Shown: piece after piece, positions 8,907-17,646 of the stretch
How positions within the stretch are numbered: the first letter of the stretch is position 1
Layout of the letters: every line of letters starts with the position of its first letter
Source of the DNA: Clostridiales bacterium oral taxon 876 str. F0540
Lineage (GTDB): Bacteria; Bacillota; Clostridia; Clostridiales; Clostridiaceae
Assembly (NCBI GenBank): GCA_000466585.1
Contig: KE993496.1
Location: 54,611-118,610 of the forward strand
Reading direction: 5' to 3'
Length of the DNA: 64,000 bases
Program-made: the position numbers and the translations under genes
Notes under the pieces: generated by a model
What the model saw: only the letters and a program-made list of their open reading frames with translations
Databases searched by the model: none
Told to the model about the DNA's origin: nothing

Positions 8907-11054
8907 ATGAATGAGATTTTTAATCCTTCACTTTTAATATCTCTTGGGCCTTCTGGGATTAAGGCCCTTGATTTTTCTAAAAAGCTTTTAGCCTATATGC
9001 CAAAGCATTTTTTGGATTTGGTAGATTACTATAATGCAGAAAGCCTAGAGAACTTATCTAAGGAAATACAAGAAATAGTAGATACAAGGCTGCTTTCTGC
9101 AAAGTATCTAAACAGGCTTGTAGATTTAGGCTATAAGGTTAGAAGTGAAAATATAAGTTCTGTAAAAATTAATATATATTTGCTTTGGGATGTTTATAGC
9201 TCAGATATGTCTGCTTTTGAGGTTTTAAAAATGCTGTCTTCTTTAAATTATGGAAATATTGATAAGGAGCAGCATTCAGGAGTGTCCTTATACGTTCTTC
9301 CTCTTATGGAAAAGGAATGGACTATAGAGGAAAAGAGCAGCATAGAAGCTATAGAAAAGCTTAAGCAGATTGTAGAGTACGTTTCAAAGAAAGAAAACAT
9401 ACTTAATATTGATTCAAAGGTATATGTGCTTCATTGTGTTTCAAACGATGGGACAAGAATACCTATGAAAGAGCTGGAATATATAAGCGGCATATTAACT
9501 TATCTAAATGTACTGCCATCAAAGGAGCCGCCTTTATCAAACTTTAATAAAAGGCTTCTTATGAATGAGGGGGATTACAAGGTAGGTACTATTGGCATTA
9601 CAACCTTGACTGTGTTTAAGGATAAGCTTCTTAAAGACTTTTCAAGGTATATGGCAGAGGATATATTAAAACATGCGGCAGAATCTGAGGTGCATGGAGA
9701 TTTTAGTGATAATAAGGTGTTTCAGCTAATAAACTATGAAGTTCATAAAGATAAAATAAAACAAAATATTAATATAGTAGAGGAAGAAGACTGCTGCAGG
9801 CTGAGCAACATTGAGCAGTTTGAAATAAGCCTGCCTAAAGACATATCAGAATATCCAAAGGTTTTTAAAAACTGGGAGGAATTTATTGAGCATCAATGCC
9901 TTACTGATATGAAAAAAACAATTGATAAAAATGCTGACTCAAGCATGGAGGAAATTATAGAAAATATAGAAGAGGATTTAAGCAATATAACCCTAAATTA
10001 CAGCTTAAAAGAAGCAGTAAATTACTTGAATACTGTAGAGAAACATATTTTAAAGCAAAAACCGGCAAATAAAGCATGCGTAAGCAATGATACCTCAAAG
10101 CTTAATAAAGAACTTAAGCAAAGGGTAGAAAATTATCCAAACATCACTGGATATATAGGAAAATGTATAATTTTAGCTGCGTTTTTTCTTTACTCCATGA
10201 TAAATATAATATATCCAAGGTTTGATATAGAAGTTAATATTGCTATTTCTATAGTATTCTTTTTAATATTCTTCATTTTAGCTTACTTGGAATATTGGTT
10301 TACTTTAAAGAGAATTAATACCTTTATTAAAGCCTATAAGGAAGAGGTATATATAAAGAGCGGAAGTTTAATAAGTTTATATATAGAAAAAAGCTTATCA
10401 AATAATCAAAAAGGATTAATTAACTATATATCGGGTAAAAGAGAAGAATTAATAAGTTGTATAAAGAAATGCAGAGAGCTTTCTAAGCTTATGCCTCCTG
10501 TTAAGCTGGAGGAAGAAGAAAATATGGGAAATCTTATTACAGACCTATTAGATTTTGAAGACAGAAGCAATTTTTATAAGGAAAAAGTTCCTAGAGTTTC
10601 AGATTTATATAGAAGCTTTTTATTAGAACTTGGAGGCTTTAAGGAGCTTAATAAAGGTGACTTGGAAGAGAAAATAAAGAAGTTCTGCTTAGAAGCTTCT
10701 CCAATTTATATTGAACTTGATTTTTTTGAATACATGAAATTTAAATACAAAGAAAGAATAAGTGAAGAATTAAGCAAGTGGATTGATAAAGGCTTGGTTA
10801 AATCAAAGTATCTTTTGCAGTATATAAATAATGATTTGCTTGAAGAACATTCTCTTTTTATAACCTCTCCTCAGGTTTACAAGGTTACCAGGGAAATGAA
10901 ACCTGATGATCTCTCGGGCTTTGATGTGTCAATTATTGAAGGAAGAGATATTTATACAAACTGTATTTCTATCATAAGACTCTGCCTGGGGGTAAATTTT
11001 AATAATATAGCTCCTGTTAAAAAGCTGTTAAGGGAGAGTGAGAGAAATGCTTGA
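8907..11054 (+). CDS. Membrane-anchored degenerate tubulin-like paralogue
   Basis: A 715-residue protein starting at ATG 8907, six bases after GGAGG (8896-8900). The N-terminus PSLLISLGPSG lines up with PTLIIGLGGTG of the preceding gene. KVYVLHCVSNDGT (from K171) lines up with KVYIVGSLAGGTG (from K160), but the glycines of the phosphate loop are lost. I read it as a diverged, probably non-hydrolysing copy of the upstream GTPase. Two adjacent membrane helices lie near 415-437 and 442-466, forming a hairpin. The rest is helical and charged, with no further membrane segment. Its stop overlaps the start of the next gene. A plausible role is tethering the tubulin-like GTPase to the membrane. Family not otherwise recognised. 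Confidence 0.65.
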   Translation: MNEIFNPSLLISLGPSGIKALDFSKKLLAYMPKHFLDLVDYYNAESLENLSKEIQEIVDTRLLSAKYLNRLVDLGYKVRSENISSVKINIYLLWDVYSSDMSAFEVLKMLSSLNYGNIDKEQHSGVSLYVLPLMEKEWTIEEKSSIEAIEKLKQIVEYVSKKENILNIDSKVYVLHCVSNDGTRIPMKELEYISGILTYLNVLPSKEPPLSNFNKRLLMNEGDYKVGTIGITTLTVFKDKLLKDFSRYMAEDILKHAAESEVHGDFSDNKVFQLINYEVHKDKIKQNINIVEEEDCCRLSNIEQFEISLPKDISEYPKVFKNWEEFIEHQCLTDMKKTIDKNADSSMEEIIENIEEDLSNITLNYSLKEAVNYLNTVEKHILKQKPANKACVSNDTSKLNKELKQRVENYPNITGYIGKCIILAAFFLYSMINIIYPRFDIEVNIAISIVFFLIFFILAYLEYWFTLKRINTFIKAYKEEVYIKSGSLISLYIEKSLSNNQKGLINYISGKREELISCIKKCRELSKLMPPVKLEEEENMGNLITDLLDFEDRSNFYKEKVPRVSDLYRSFLLELGGFKELNKGDLEEKIKKFCLEASPIYIELDFFEYMKFKYKERISEELSKWIDKGLVKSKYLLQYINNDLLEEHSLFITSPQVYKVTREMKPDDLSGFDVSIIEGRDIYTNCISIIRLCLGVNFNNIAPVKKLLRESERNA

Positions 11055-12189
11055 AGTTACTGCATTGCTAATAATCGGATTATTATATATAATACCGCTT
11101 AACTTGGTTTTTTATCAGCTGTCAAATCAAACTGTTATGAGTATTGTAAATGGTCAAAAAACTCCCTTTATCACAGATGGAACGTCGGGCATTTTAACAG
11201 CTGTTTTTTATGTTGTATATGTGGGCATTTTGTTTTTGTGTATTTATCTTTTGCTTAAATATATAGTTGTTAAAAGCGTATATGTATATTTAGACAATGA
11301 AATAGAAGAAAATAAGCTTTTAGCAAAGTATACAAAAGGGCAAAGAAATATAAATGCCATAGGCTTTATTTCTATAGTTGTTGTACTTTTTATTCATATA
11401 TTAGCAGGAGTATTTGATATAAAAATAATAGTACTGGCCTTCTTATGTCTTATGTTTGTATTTAGAACATCACATAAAAATAGCTTAAAACAAAGAGATA
11501 AAAGAGAAGCAGTGGATGAAGAAATCGTTGAAGGAAACAATTCGCTGTTGTTTGAATGGACTTATAATATGGATCCTCTTAATATGCAGCAGCCTGTAAG
11601 ATTTGTAGTCAGCCTGCCAGTTAATACAGATAGATACATTGAGTATAAAGCTAAAGATCATAATGATAATATGCCCCAAGCTTTAAGAGAGCATGTATTA
11701 GATGGGATTTGTCCTGAGGTTGTAGAATTTGCAAGACAGGTAAAAAGAATTTGTGTTGCAAGAGGTTTTACTACCTTTCATCAAGCTTCAGTAATAATGG
11801 CTTTTCAGCAAAGTCTTAAGTATGTTTTAGATATTGATTCGAAAAATATCGCTGAGTATTTAAGATATCCTCTTGAGACAATAGTTGATAGAGAAGGGGA
11901 CTGTGATTGCCACAGCATTTGCTCTGCAGCAATACTATATGCCATGGGCTATGATGTCGTTTTGCTTAGAATAACTTTTCCGGAAGGGGAAGGACATCTA
12001 GCTTTAGCTGTAGAAGGTGCGGAAGGAATTCCGGGAAACTTTCTTAGATACAATAACAGAAATTATTATTACTGCGAGGTAACACCTTTAGAAAACAGCA
12101 GAATGAGCTTTAGAGTTGGGGAAATGCCTGATATGCCCGGAGCAAACATTACCGTGGTGCCTATTAAAGAAGTGGTCTCAAATATGTAA
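11047..12189 (+). CDS. Membrane transglutaminase-like (papain-fold) protein
   Basis: About 380 residues; ATG 11047 follows AAGGGAG, and a GTG at 11038 is possible but overlaps that site. The gene overlaps the previous stop, so the two are translationally coupled. The N-terminus has two membrane helices (about 5-28 and 50-78) and a further hydrophobic pair near 105-140. The C-terminal half is a transglutaminase-like core: Cys in EGDCDCHS, His in GEGHLALAV and an acidic residue in YYYCEVTP, which fits a Cys-His-Asp/Glu triad. Such domains act as cysteine proteases or amide-transfer enzymes. Activity and substrate are unknown, though one of the block's membrane proteins is an obvious candidate. 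The domain call is supported by the motif order; the role is inference. Confidence 0.7.
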   Translation: MLEVTALLIIGLLYIIPLNLVFYQLSNQTVMSIVNGQKTPFITDGTSGILTAVFYVVYVGILFLCIYLLLKYIVVKSVYVYLDNEIEENKLLAKYTKGQRNINAIGFISIVVVLFIHILAGVFDIKIIVLAFLCLMFVFRTSHKNSLKQRDKREAVDEEIVEGNNSLLFEWTYNMDPLNMQQPVRFVVSLPVNTDRYIEYKAKDHNDNMPQALREHVLDGICPEVVEFARQVKRICVARGFTTFHQASVIMAFQQSLKYVLDIDSKNIAEYLRYPLETIVDREGDCDCHSICSAAILYAMGYDVVLLRITFPEGEGHLALAVEGAEGIPGNFLRYNNRNYYYCEVTPLENSRMSFRVGEMPDMPGANITVVPIKEVVSNM

Positions 12190-12243
12190 CATAAGATAAC
12201 TATGCTTCATACTATGATACAAAAGATAGATAAGGTGATAGTT

Positions 12244-12405
12244 ATGGACAAAGTTATAAATATAGAAAGCCTTTATGCATATAAAGAAGCAGCTAGAAGA
12301 CTCAAAGAGAACAATATAAGCTATAGTAAATCAGAGCTTTTAAAAAATCCGGAGCTTTGTAAAGAAATAATAGTACTTATGGATTACTTTGATAAAGAAG
12401 CATAA
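12244..12405 (+). CDS. Small 53-residue protein ending the VWA/tubulin-like operon
   Basis: ATG 12244 follows AAGGTG at 12232-12237; in-frame starts further upstream have no ribosome-binding site. The product is a soluble, mostly helical, mixed-charge protein with no membrane segment (MDKVINIESLYAYKEAARRL at the N-terminus). It ends just before a strong terminator and is the last gene of the five-gene block. Its position suggests a small adaptor or regulatory subunit. I do not recognise a family. Confidence 0.55.
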   Translation: MDKVINIESLYAYKEAARRLKENNISYSKSELLKNPELCKEIIVLMDYFDKEA

Positions 12406-12406
12406 C

Positions 12407-12435
12407 AAAAGGGGTTGCAAAACCCCTTTGTTTAT
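12407..12435. terminator. Bidirectional rho-independent terminator
   Basis: Stem AAAGGGGTT / AACCCCTTT with loop GCAA or similar and T-rich flanks on both strands. It separates the VWA/tubulin-like operon from the convergent kinase-like gene. Confidence 0.8.
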
Positions 12436-12436
12436 T

Positions 12437-13024
12437 TTAATCATCTTCATCAAGTTTGTTTTCCAGTTCTAAAGTCATAACGTATCGTCTGATTTTATAG
12501 GCCCATTTTTTATAAAGAGAGGGCTCTTCGTATTTTAGTATGCAGAGAAAATCATCTAAAACGTCAAGTTTATATAAGCCTTTAGATAAATGTCTTGGAA
12601 AATCTCGTTCCTTTGAATAGAACTTTTGAGGATCAATAACCATTAGTTTTCCGTTTGGCTGAACATAAACATCCTTGCAGCGTACATCAATTTTTTTGAA
12701 CTTAAGCTTTTTAAATTCCTTAAGCAGTTCAATTATCTCAAGCGTTAGTTTCCTGCTGAGGCCATTCTTCTTTATGTAGCTTTTTAAGGTTATTCCATCT
12801 ACATAATCTCTTATCATGTAGTTTCCGCCAACCTCGTATATTCGAGGAAAATATTTATTTCCTTTAACCCTTTTTAAAATATAAGCTTCACTATGAAAAT
12901 CCTTCATAACATAGCAAATCTTAATTACTTTATTATCAGGAAGAAGGTACACAATACCATTATGCCCTTTGCCTAAAAACTTACATTCAAAGAGATTGAT
13001 GTTTTTATACTTGCTGTGCCCCAT
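12437..13024 (-). CDS. Kinase-fold protein with altered catalytic loop
   Basis: A 195-residue protein resembling a minimal Ser/Thr kinase. It has a glycine loop GKGHNGIVY (18-26), a candidate ATP lysine in NKVIKIC (K35) and an acidic helix residue E46. The usual H-x-D-x-x-x-x-N loop reads KIDVRCKDV (111-119): the His is lost and the Asn position is Asp118. DFG is replaced by IDPQKF (Asp131 kept). The C-lobe is short. It may be a weak kinase or a pseudokinase. The ATG lies just inside the intergenic space after the HD-domain gene on the same strand. It shares its minimal build with the kinase-like gene at 263-928, although the two are clearly different proteins. Confidence 0.6.
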   Translation of the reverse strand: MGHSKYKNINLFECKFLGKGHNGIVYLLPDNKVIKICYVMKDFHSEAYILKRVKGNKYFPRIYEVGGNYMIRDYVDGITLKSYIKKNGLSRKLTLEIIELLKEFKKLKFKKIDVRCKDVYVQPNGKLMVIDPQKFYSKERDFPRHLSKGLYKLDVLDDFLCILKYEEPSLYKKWAYKIRRYVMTLELENKLDEDD

Positions 13025-13092
13025 ACATACATCCCTAAAAACATTGATTCCCTATATAATATGATTAATAATTTAAATATGTTACATCAGTT

Positions 13093-13674
13093 TTATAAGC
13101 TGCCTTTAAGCCCTATAGCTTCTGCTTCCTTCTGCATGCCTTTTAGTGTTTCTTCAATAACTGTATCCAATTCCATGCCAAGCTTTTCAGCGCCCTCTGC
13201 TATAAGCTCTCTATTTACTCCTGCAGCAAAGCCTTTTGTCTTCCATTTCTTTTTAATGGACTTAAGTTCAGTATCTATTATGCTTTTGCTTGGTCTCATA
13301 AGAGCTGTTGCAGCAATAAGTCCGGTTAATTCATCTGTTGTATAAAGCACCTTTTCCATTTTTTCAATAGGCTCAACATCAATACATATTCCATAGCCAT
13401 GGCTTTGAATTGCATGAATATAATCCTCCGGCCAGTTTCTTTCTCTTAAAATCTCACCGGTTTTTTTGCAGTGCTCTTCAGGATACATTTCATAATCTAA
13501 ATCATGTACTAAACCTATAATACCCCACTTCTCAACGTCAGTTTCATTAAAAAGTTCTGCGAAATGTCTCATAACAGCTTCAACTGAAAGCGCATGCTTT
13601 ATAAGACTTTCACTTTTGTTAAATTCTTTTAGAAGTTCAAAGGCTTTTTCTCTAGTTGGTTTGTAGTTTGACAT
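13093..13674 (-). CDS. HD-domain phosphohydrolase-like protein
   Basis: A 193-residue protein. ATG 13674 follows AGAAGG; an in-frame start 20 codons upstream has no site. It has H27, the HD pair in LVHDLD (H57-D58) and a further His in IQSHGYG, the pattern of metal-dependent HD hydrolases. The size and the DELTGLIAATALMRPSK segment match a common single-domain bacterial HD family whose substrate is unknown. No membrane segment. It is transcribed towards the kinase-like gene and may be co-transcribed with it (68-base gap). Confidence 0.8.
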   Translation of the reverse strand: MSNYKPTREKAFELLKEFNKSESLIKHALSVEAVMRHFAELFNETDVEKWGIIGLVHDLDYEMYPEEHCKKTGEILRERNWPEDYIHAIQSHGYGICIDVEPIEKMEKVLYTTDELTGLIAATALMRPSKSIIDTELKSIKKKWKTKGFAAGVNRELIAEGAEKLGMELDTVIEETLKGMQKEAEAIGLKGSL

Positions 13675-13958
13675 CTTATTACCTTCTTTCGTAATGCTAA
13701 TAGTAATAATTTTACCACTTTTTATTAATATCATATAGAAAATAATTTAATATTAAAATAATATTTGTAACTATAATAATGCTTCTAAAAGTAACTAAAT
13801 TATAAATATAATAACAGTATACTAAGAAAGCAGTAATAGAATAATATTGTTGCATTATGTAACTAAAGGTAGAAAAATTATTATTTACATAAGATGTATA
13901 AGATATTACACTGAAAGTAGACAAGTTTATTAAAGTTTATAATAAAAGAGGGCTAGTT

Positions 13959-15170
13959 ATGAGAATATTTGATTTGCTAAAAAGAGCCTGGTTTAATTTG
14001 ATGAGAAATAAAAGCAGAACATTATTGGCAGTTATTTCTGCTGCTATAGGCTTCGCATCAATTATGATCATGATTTCTGTAACATTTTCTGTTGAAGATA
14101 AGGTTATTAATAAGTTTATTGAGGATAGCGATATATTAACTATAAATGCAAATAAAAAAGAACACTCAAAATTAGATGTTTCTTTAGCTCTTGATACATT
14201 AAAATCTATAAGAAACATTAACGGTGTAAGCAGTGCAGCTGCAGCAGGAATAGTGGAGTATGATGGAAAGATAAGTAATTTGAATTCTAGTGATAAACCA
14301 TTTATTGTGGCTGTAGATAAAAGCAGTCTTAATAAATTTGAAAAAGATAAAATTATTAGAAATGAAAACGGAGTTTTAGTAAATAAAAGTTTTACCAAGA
14401 GTGTGAAAATCTTTGATAATAATATTAATATTATTTTACCTGATCCAGCTAAGCCAAATAAAACAACAGAACTTCAGCTGCATATTGATGAAACTCTGAA
14501 ATTTGATAAAGCATATTTAATTGACAGTATATACAAAAATCAAAATGGGGACTATCCTCCTATAATATATTTACCTATGGAATTAACAGACAAGATAATA
14601 AATAAGAATTTTTTTATGAAATACTGTGATTATTCTATTAAAGCAAAAGATATAAAGTCAATAGATTATATTATTGAAGAACTAAAAAGTAAAGGTTTAG
14701 AAACTAAAGCAATATATGAAAATGTAAAAAGTATTAAGAAAACCTTTTATATAATAAAAGCTGTATTAGGAGCATTGGGGACAATAACACTTATAGTTTC
14801 AGCCTTTGGAACTATGAATATTATGAATATGGCTGTTATAGAAAGAAAAAAAGAAATAGGAATTATTAAGGCAATAGGCACAAAACTATCAACAATAAGA
14901 AGACTATTCATAGCAGAAGCTTTTTATATAGGAGTAATAGGTTCTGTCTTAGGTATGCTTTTAAGTTATATTTTATCAGCTATTATTAATAAGATATTTA
15001 GAATCAATATTCCTTTTGAAGTATTTGATATAAAAAGTATATCTACACTTCCTATATTGGCAATACTCATAGTATGGGTTATAACAATATTTATAACTCT
15101 TATTGCATCTGTTTCAGCAGTGAATAAGGCGGTAAAAACTGATACTTTAAGTGCATTAAGGGAGGGATAG
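13959..15170 (+). CDS. MacB/FtsX-type ABC transporter permease
   Basis: A 403-residue permease. One membrane helix near residues 18-45 is followed by an extracytoplasmic domain of ~210 residues (MacB-PCD type) and a C-terminal FtsX-like core with three helices between ~260 and 400. The coupling segment ERKKEIGIIKAIG is typical for this class. Two such permeases flank the ATPase, so the exporter is probably a heterodimer of permeases with a dimeric ATPase, acting on peptides, lipids or antibiotics by mechanotransmission rather than classical transport. ATG follows GAGGG. The 200 bases upstream are AT-rich and hold no clear feature. Substrate unknown. Confidence 0.85.
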   Translation: MRIFDLLKRAWFNLMRNKSRTLLAVISAAIGFASIMIMISVTFSVEDKVINKFIEDSDILTINANKKEHSKLDVSLALDTLKSIRNINGVSSAAAAGIVEYDGKISNLNSSDKPFIVAVDKSSLNKFEKDKIIRNENGVLVNKSFTKSVKIFDNNINIILPDPAKPNKTTELQLHIDETLKFDKAYLIDSIYKNQNGDYPPIIYLPMELTDKIINKNFFMKYCDYSIKAKDIKSIDYIIEELKSKGLETKAIYENVKSIKKTFYIIKAVLGALGTITLIVSAFGTMNIMNMAVIERKKEIGIIKAIGTKLSTIRRLFIAEAFYIGVIGSVLGMLLSYILSAIINKIFRINIPFEVFDIKSISTLPILAILIVWVITIFITLIASVSAVNKAVKTDTLSALREG

Positions 15171-15171
15171 C

Positions 15172-15849
15172 ATGAAGGAATTATTAAGAATAGATAATTT
15201 AACTCATAGCTTTAAAAATGGTGATAATGCCGTAACTGTTCTTAAGGATATTAGTTTTTCGATAAAAGAAGGTGAATTTGTAGCTATAGTTGGAAAATCA
15301 GGCTCAGGTAAATCAACACTATTAAATTTAATAGCAGGATTTATGAAACCTGAAAAAGGATCAATAAATTTACTTGATATAAATATAAAAATATTAAACG
15401 AAAATAAGATGGCTTTATTTAGACAAAAGAACTTGGGATTTGTGTTTCAAGCATATAATTTAATGCCAACAATGACTGCATTTGAAAATATTGAACTTCC
15501 ATTAGAACTTTCTGGAGAGAACAAGAAGCTTAGAAGGAAAAAGGTAGTAGATATAATTAAACAAATGGAGCTTGAGGGAAGAGAAGAAAACTATCCTAGC
15601 GAACTATCTGGGGGAGAACAGCAAAGAGTTGGAATTGGCAGGGCAATTGTAAATAAGCCTAAGATAATTTTAGCAGATGAACCTACAGGTAACCTGGACA
15701 TAAATACAGCTAAAACTATCATGATACATCTAAGAAATATTAATAGGGTGCATAATACAACTTTTATAATAGTTACTCATGATGAAGATATAGCTTCCTC
15801 TGCAGATAGAAAGATATATATAAGTGATGGAAGGATTGAAGCTAAATGA
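15172..15849 (+). CDS. MacB-type ABC transporter ATP-binding protein
   Basis: A 225-residue ATPase (LolD/MacB/FtsE class). It has Walker A GKSGSGKST, Q-loop FVFQAYNLMP, signature LSGGEQQRVGIGRA and Walker B ILADEPTGNLD with the catalytic Glu. It begins one base after the stop of the upstream permease and its end overlaps the start of the downstream permease by four bases (ATGA), which indicates translational coupling. It powers the two flanking permeases. Confidence 0.95.
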   Translation: MKELLRIDNLTHSFKNGDNAVTVLKDISFSIKEGEFVAIVGKSGSGKSTLLNLIAGFMKPEKGSINLLDINIKILNENKMALFRQKNLGFVFQAYNLMPTMTAFENIELPLELSGENKKLRRKKVVDIIKQMELEGREENYPSELSGGEQQRVGIGRAIVNKPKIILADEPTGNLDINTAKTIMIHLRNINRVHNTTFIIVTHDEDIASSADRKIYISDGRIEAK

Positions 15850-17207
15850 CAAGCTGCGATATGATAACAAGAGCATTTAAAAATATGTGGAGAAGTCCTT
15901 CGAGAACCAAAAAAACAATTATATCTATTTCTATTGGAGTAAGTTCAATTATTTTAATGCTTTCATTAAATATAGGAACTATTAAAATTTTAAAAGCAAT
16001 GCAGACTAATAAAGACAACCTTTTAAAGCTAGATATAAATGCAGTTTACCTTGACAAAAATACTGACATCTACATAAAACAAAAGGCAGCTCAAAGCAGA
16101 TATTTAGATAGTAAAGATATAGATTTTCTTATCAGTAATTTCAAAGATAAAACATCTTTTATTTATGTTAAGAAAAATTTTGACTTTGATAATGAGAAAT
16201 ATACATATGATAAATATATAATTCCAGCTCATACTATGGGCATAAATTATGAAGCTTTAAAAAAACTATCTCTAAATTTTAAACAAGGCTCAAGCATTAA
16301 AGACATTGATGGTGCCTTGGTAAGCAAATCTTTTGCAGATAAAATAATGCTGAAAGAAGACTATGAAAATAATATTTATAATAAATTTCAGAGTATAGAT
16401 TTGATAAATAAGCAAGTTAATATTGAAGTGAATTTTGCAAAACATAATGAGAATGGTAAACCAAGTGTTAAAAAGATAAGTATTCCGATAAGAATCGATG
16501 GTATTTTTAACGATGATATTAAGTATTTTGGAGAAAGTAGCATGTCTTATGATAAGAATGATCCTAATGCTCATATTAATTACGATGATTCTGTTATATA
16601 CATGCCATTAGAGAGAATAGAAAAATTAGAAGATATATACGGAGATGGAAGAGAAAATATAACGGGGAAAACAGTAACACTTTATGGGATTGATATAGAA
16701 AATACAAACAAATTAATAAAAGAATTAAAAAATAAGAACTATGATGTAATATCCAGCTTAGACAAGTATACTTCTTTAGGATATTTGATGTTTGCCGTAA
16801 AGCTTGTATTTGGTACTTTAGGGGTGCTTATATTATTTAATTCAATTATTGTTGTAATAAATACTATGTTAATGGCGGTCTTAGAAAGAAAAAAAGAAAT
16901 AGGAATAATTAAAGCAGTTGGCATCAGACATAGTGACATAAAAATTATGTATATACTAGAGTCGGCTTTTATTGGATTCTTAGGAGGCGTTTTTGGTATT
17001 ACAGCTACTTTTGTATTTAGTGAAATTATTAATGTTGCTTTTAGACATTATAATACTTTTATAGAAAGTAGTTTTAAGTTAGCTACTTTACCGTGGTATT
17101 TAGTGTTAGGAGGAGTTTTTGGATCGATTTTTTTAAGTATATTGTCTTGTGTTCCAGCGTTACGGAATGTAGTTCGACTTAGTGTGTGTGAAGCGCTAAA
17201 AAGTTAA
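15846..17207 (+). CDS. MacB/FtsX-type ABC transporter permease
   Basis: A 453-residue permease with the same plan as the one two genes upstream. An N-terminal helix near 22-45 is followed by a large extracytoplasmic domain of ~270 residues and three C-terminal helices with the ERKKEIGIIKAVGIR coupling segment. It overlaps the ATPase gene by four bases. No clear terminator follows; the next 75 bases are AT-rich and lead into the lysine operon promoter. Substrate unknown. Confidence 0.85.
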   Translation: MTSCDMITRAFKNMWRSPSRTKKTIISISIGVSSIILMLSLNIGTIKILKAMQTNKDNLLKLDINAVYLDKNTDIYIKQKAAQSRYLDSKDIDFLISNFKDKTSFIYVKKNFDFDNEKYTYDKYIIPAHTMGINYEALKKLSLNFKQGSSIKDIDGALVSKSFADKIMLKEDYENNIYNKFQSIDLINKQVNIEVNFAKHNENGKPSVKKISIPIRIDGIFNDDIKYFGESSMSYDKNDPNAHINYDDSVIYMPLERIEKLEDIYGDGRENITGKTVTLYGIDIENTNKLIKELKNKNYDVISSLDKYTSLGYLMFAVKLVFGTLGVLILFNSIIVVINTMLMAVLERKKEIGIIKAVGIRHSDIKIMYILESAFIGFLGGVFGITATFVFSEIINVAFRHYNTFIESSFKLATLPWYLVLGGVFGSIFLSILSCVPALRNVVRLSVCEALKS

Positions 17208-17283
17208 TATTTTCTAGAAATGAATTATAAAAAACATGAATTTTTAAAAATGAATGAAATATCTTAATTTTCAGCAAACCATA

Positions 17284-17312
17284 TTGACAGAATATTTAGG
17301 GAGTAATATAAT
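17284..17312 (+). promoter_or_regulatory. Consensus sigma-A promoter of the lysine fermentation operon
   Basis: Perfect TTGACA (17284-17289), 17-bp spacer, perfect TATAAT (17307-17312). Transcription would start near 17319, about 20 bases before the riboswitch P1 helix. Such a strong promoter implies that control is mainly post-initiation. Confidence 0.8.
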
Positions 17313-17337
17313 TAAGATATAAATTTAACAAAAATAG

Positions 17338-17517
17338 ACATAAATAGAGGAGCAAGTAAACGTTGTAGTTTTTAGGTGTTAAGGAGAAGAACCTTCAAGA
17401 CTAAAAGCGAAGGATTTACCTGCCGAAAGGTTGTATTTGTTCTTGGGTATAACCTTGGGGATAAGAGGCACACTTTTATCCTTGCCGTGAACAAGCTTCA
17501 TGGAGAGCTATTTATGT
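17338..17517 (+). promoter_or_regulatory. Lysine riboswitch (L box) aptamer
   Basis: The closing helix P1 is a perfect 10-bp pairing ACATAAATAG (17338-17347) / CTATTTATGT (17508-17517). Inside are conserved L-box blocks in the expected order: AGAGGAGC at the 5' side, GTAGTTT, AAGGAGAAG, CCTGCCGAAAGG, a hairpin GGATAAGAGG..TTTTATCC and GGAGAGCTAT at the 3' side. These match the B. subtilis lysC leader in order and spacing. It lies directly upstream of a lysine degradation operon, whereas L boxes usually sit before lysine synthesis or uptake genes. Confidence 0.85.
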
Positions 17518-17623
17518 GATGAGAAAGAATTTTTCATTGCATAGATGGCTACAAAATGAAGGGTAGCTTTTAATAACTATGCCGTCAAAGCACTGAAAAA
17601 TCTTCAGTGCTTTTTATTTTTTT
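17518..17623 (+). terminator. Expression platform and terminator of the lysine riboswitch
   Basis: The terminator is AAGCACTGAA (17588-17597) / TTCAGTGCTT (17603-17612) followed by a long T tract. The 3' strand of P1 (AGCTATTTATG, 17506-17516) can instead pair with CATAGATGGCT (17540-17550), with two wobble pairs, extended inwards by ATGAGAAA / TTTTCAT. The segment TTTTTCATTGC (17530-17540), sequestered in that hairpin, is complementary in 10 of 11 positions to the terminator 5' arm GCACTGAAAAA (17590-17600). Lysine binding would therefore free an antiterminator strand, so this reads as a transcriptional ON switch. Confidence 0.65.
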
Positions 17624-17646
17624 ATAAATCATAGGGGGTGAAGGGT

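Noticed and set aside
13016..13345. Plus-strand 109-codon frame
   Set aside because: It is antisense to the HD-domain gene, has a serine/phenylalanine-rich shadow composition and lacks a ribosome-binding site.
13937..14398. Minus-strand 153-codon frame
   Set aside because: Shadow of the MacB-type permease gene; no ribosome-binding site.
17638..17646. GTG start for kal
   Set aside because: It lies within AGGGGGTGA, the ribosome-binding site; TTG 17647 has correct spacing and gives the family length.
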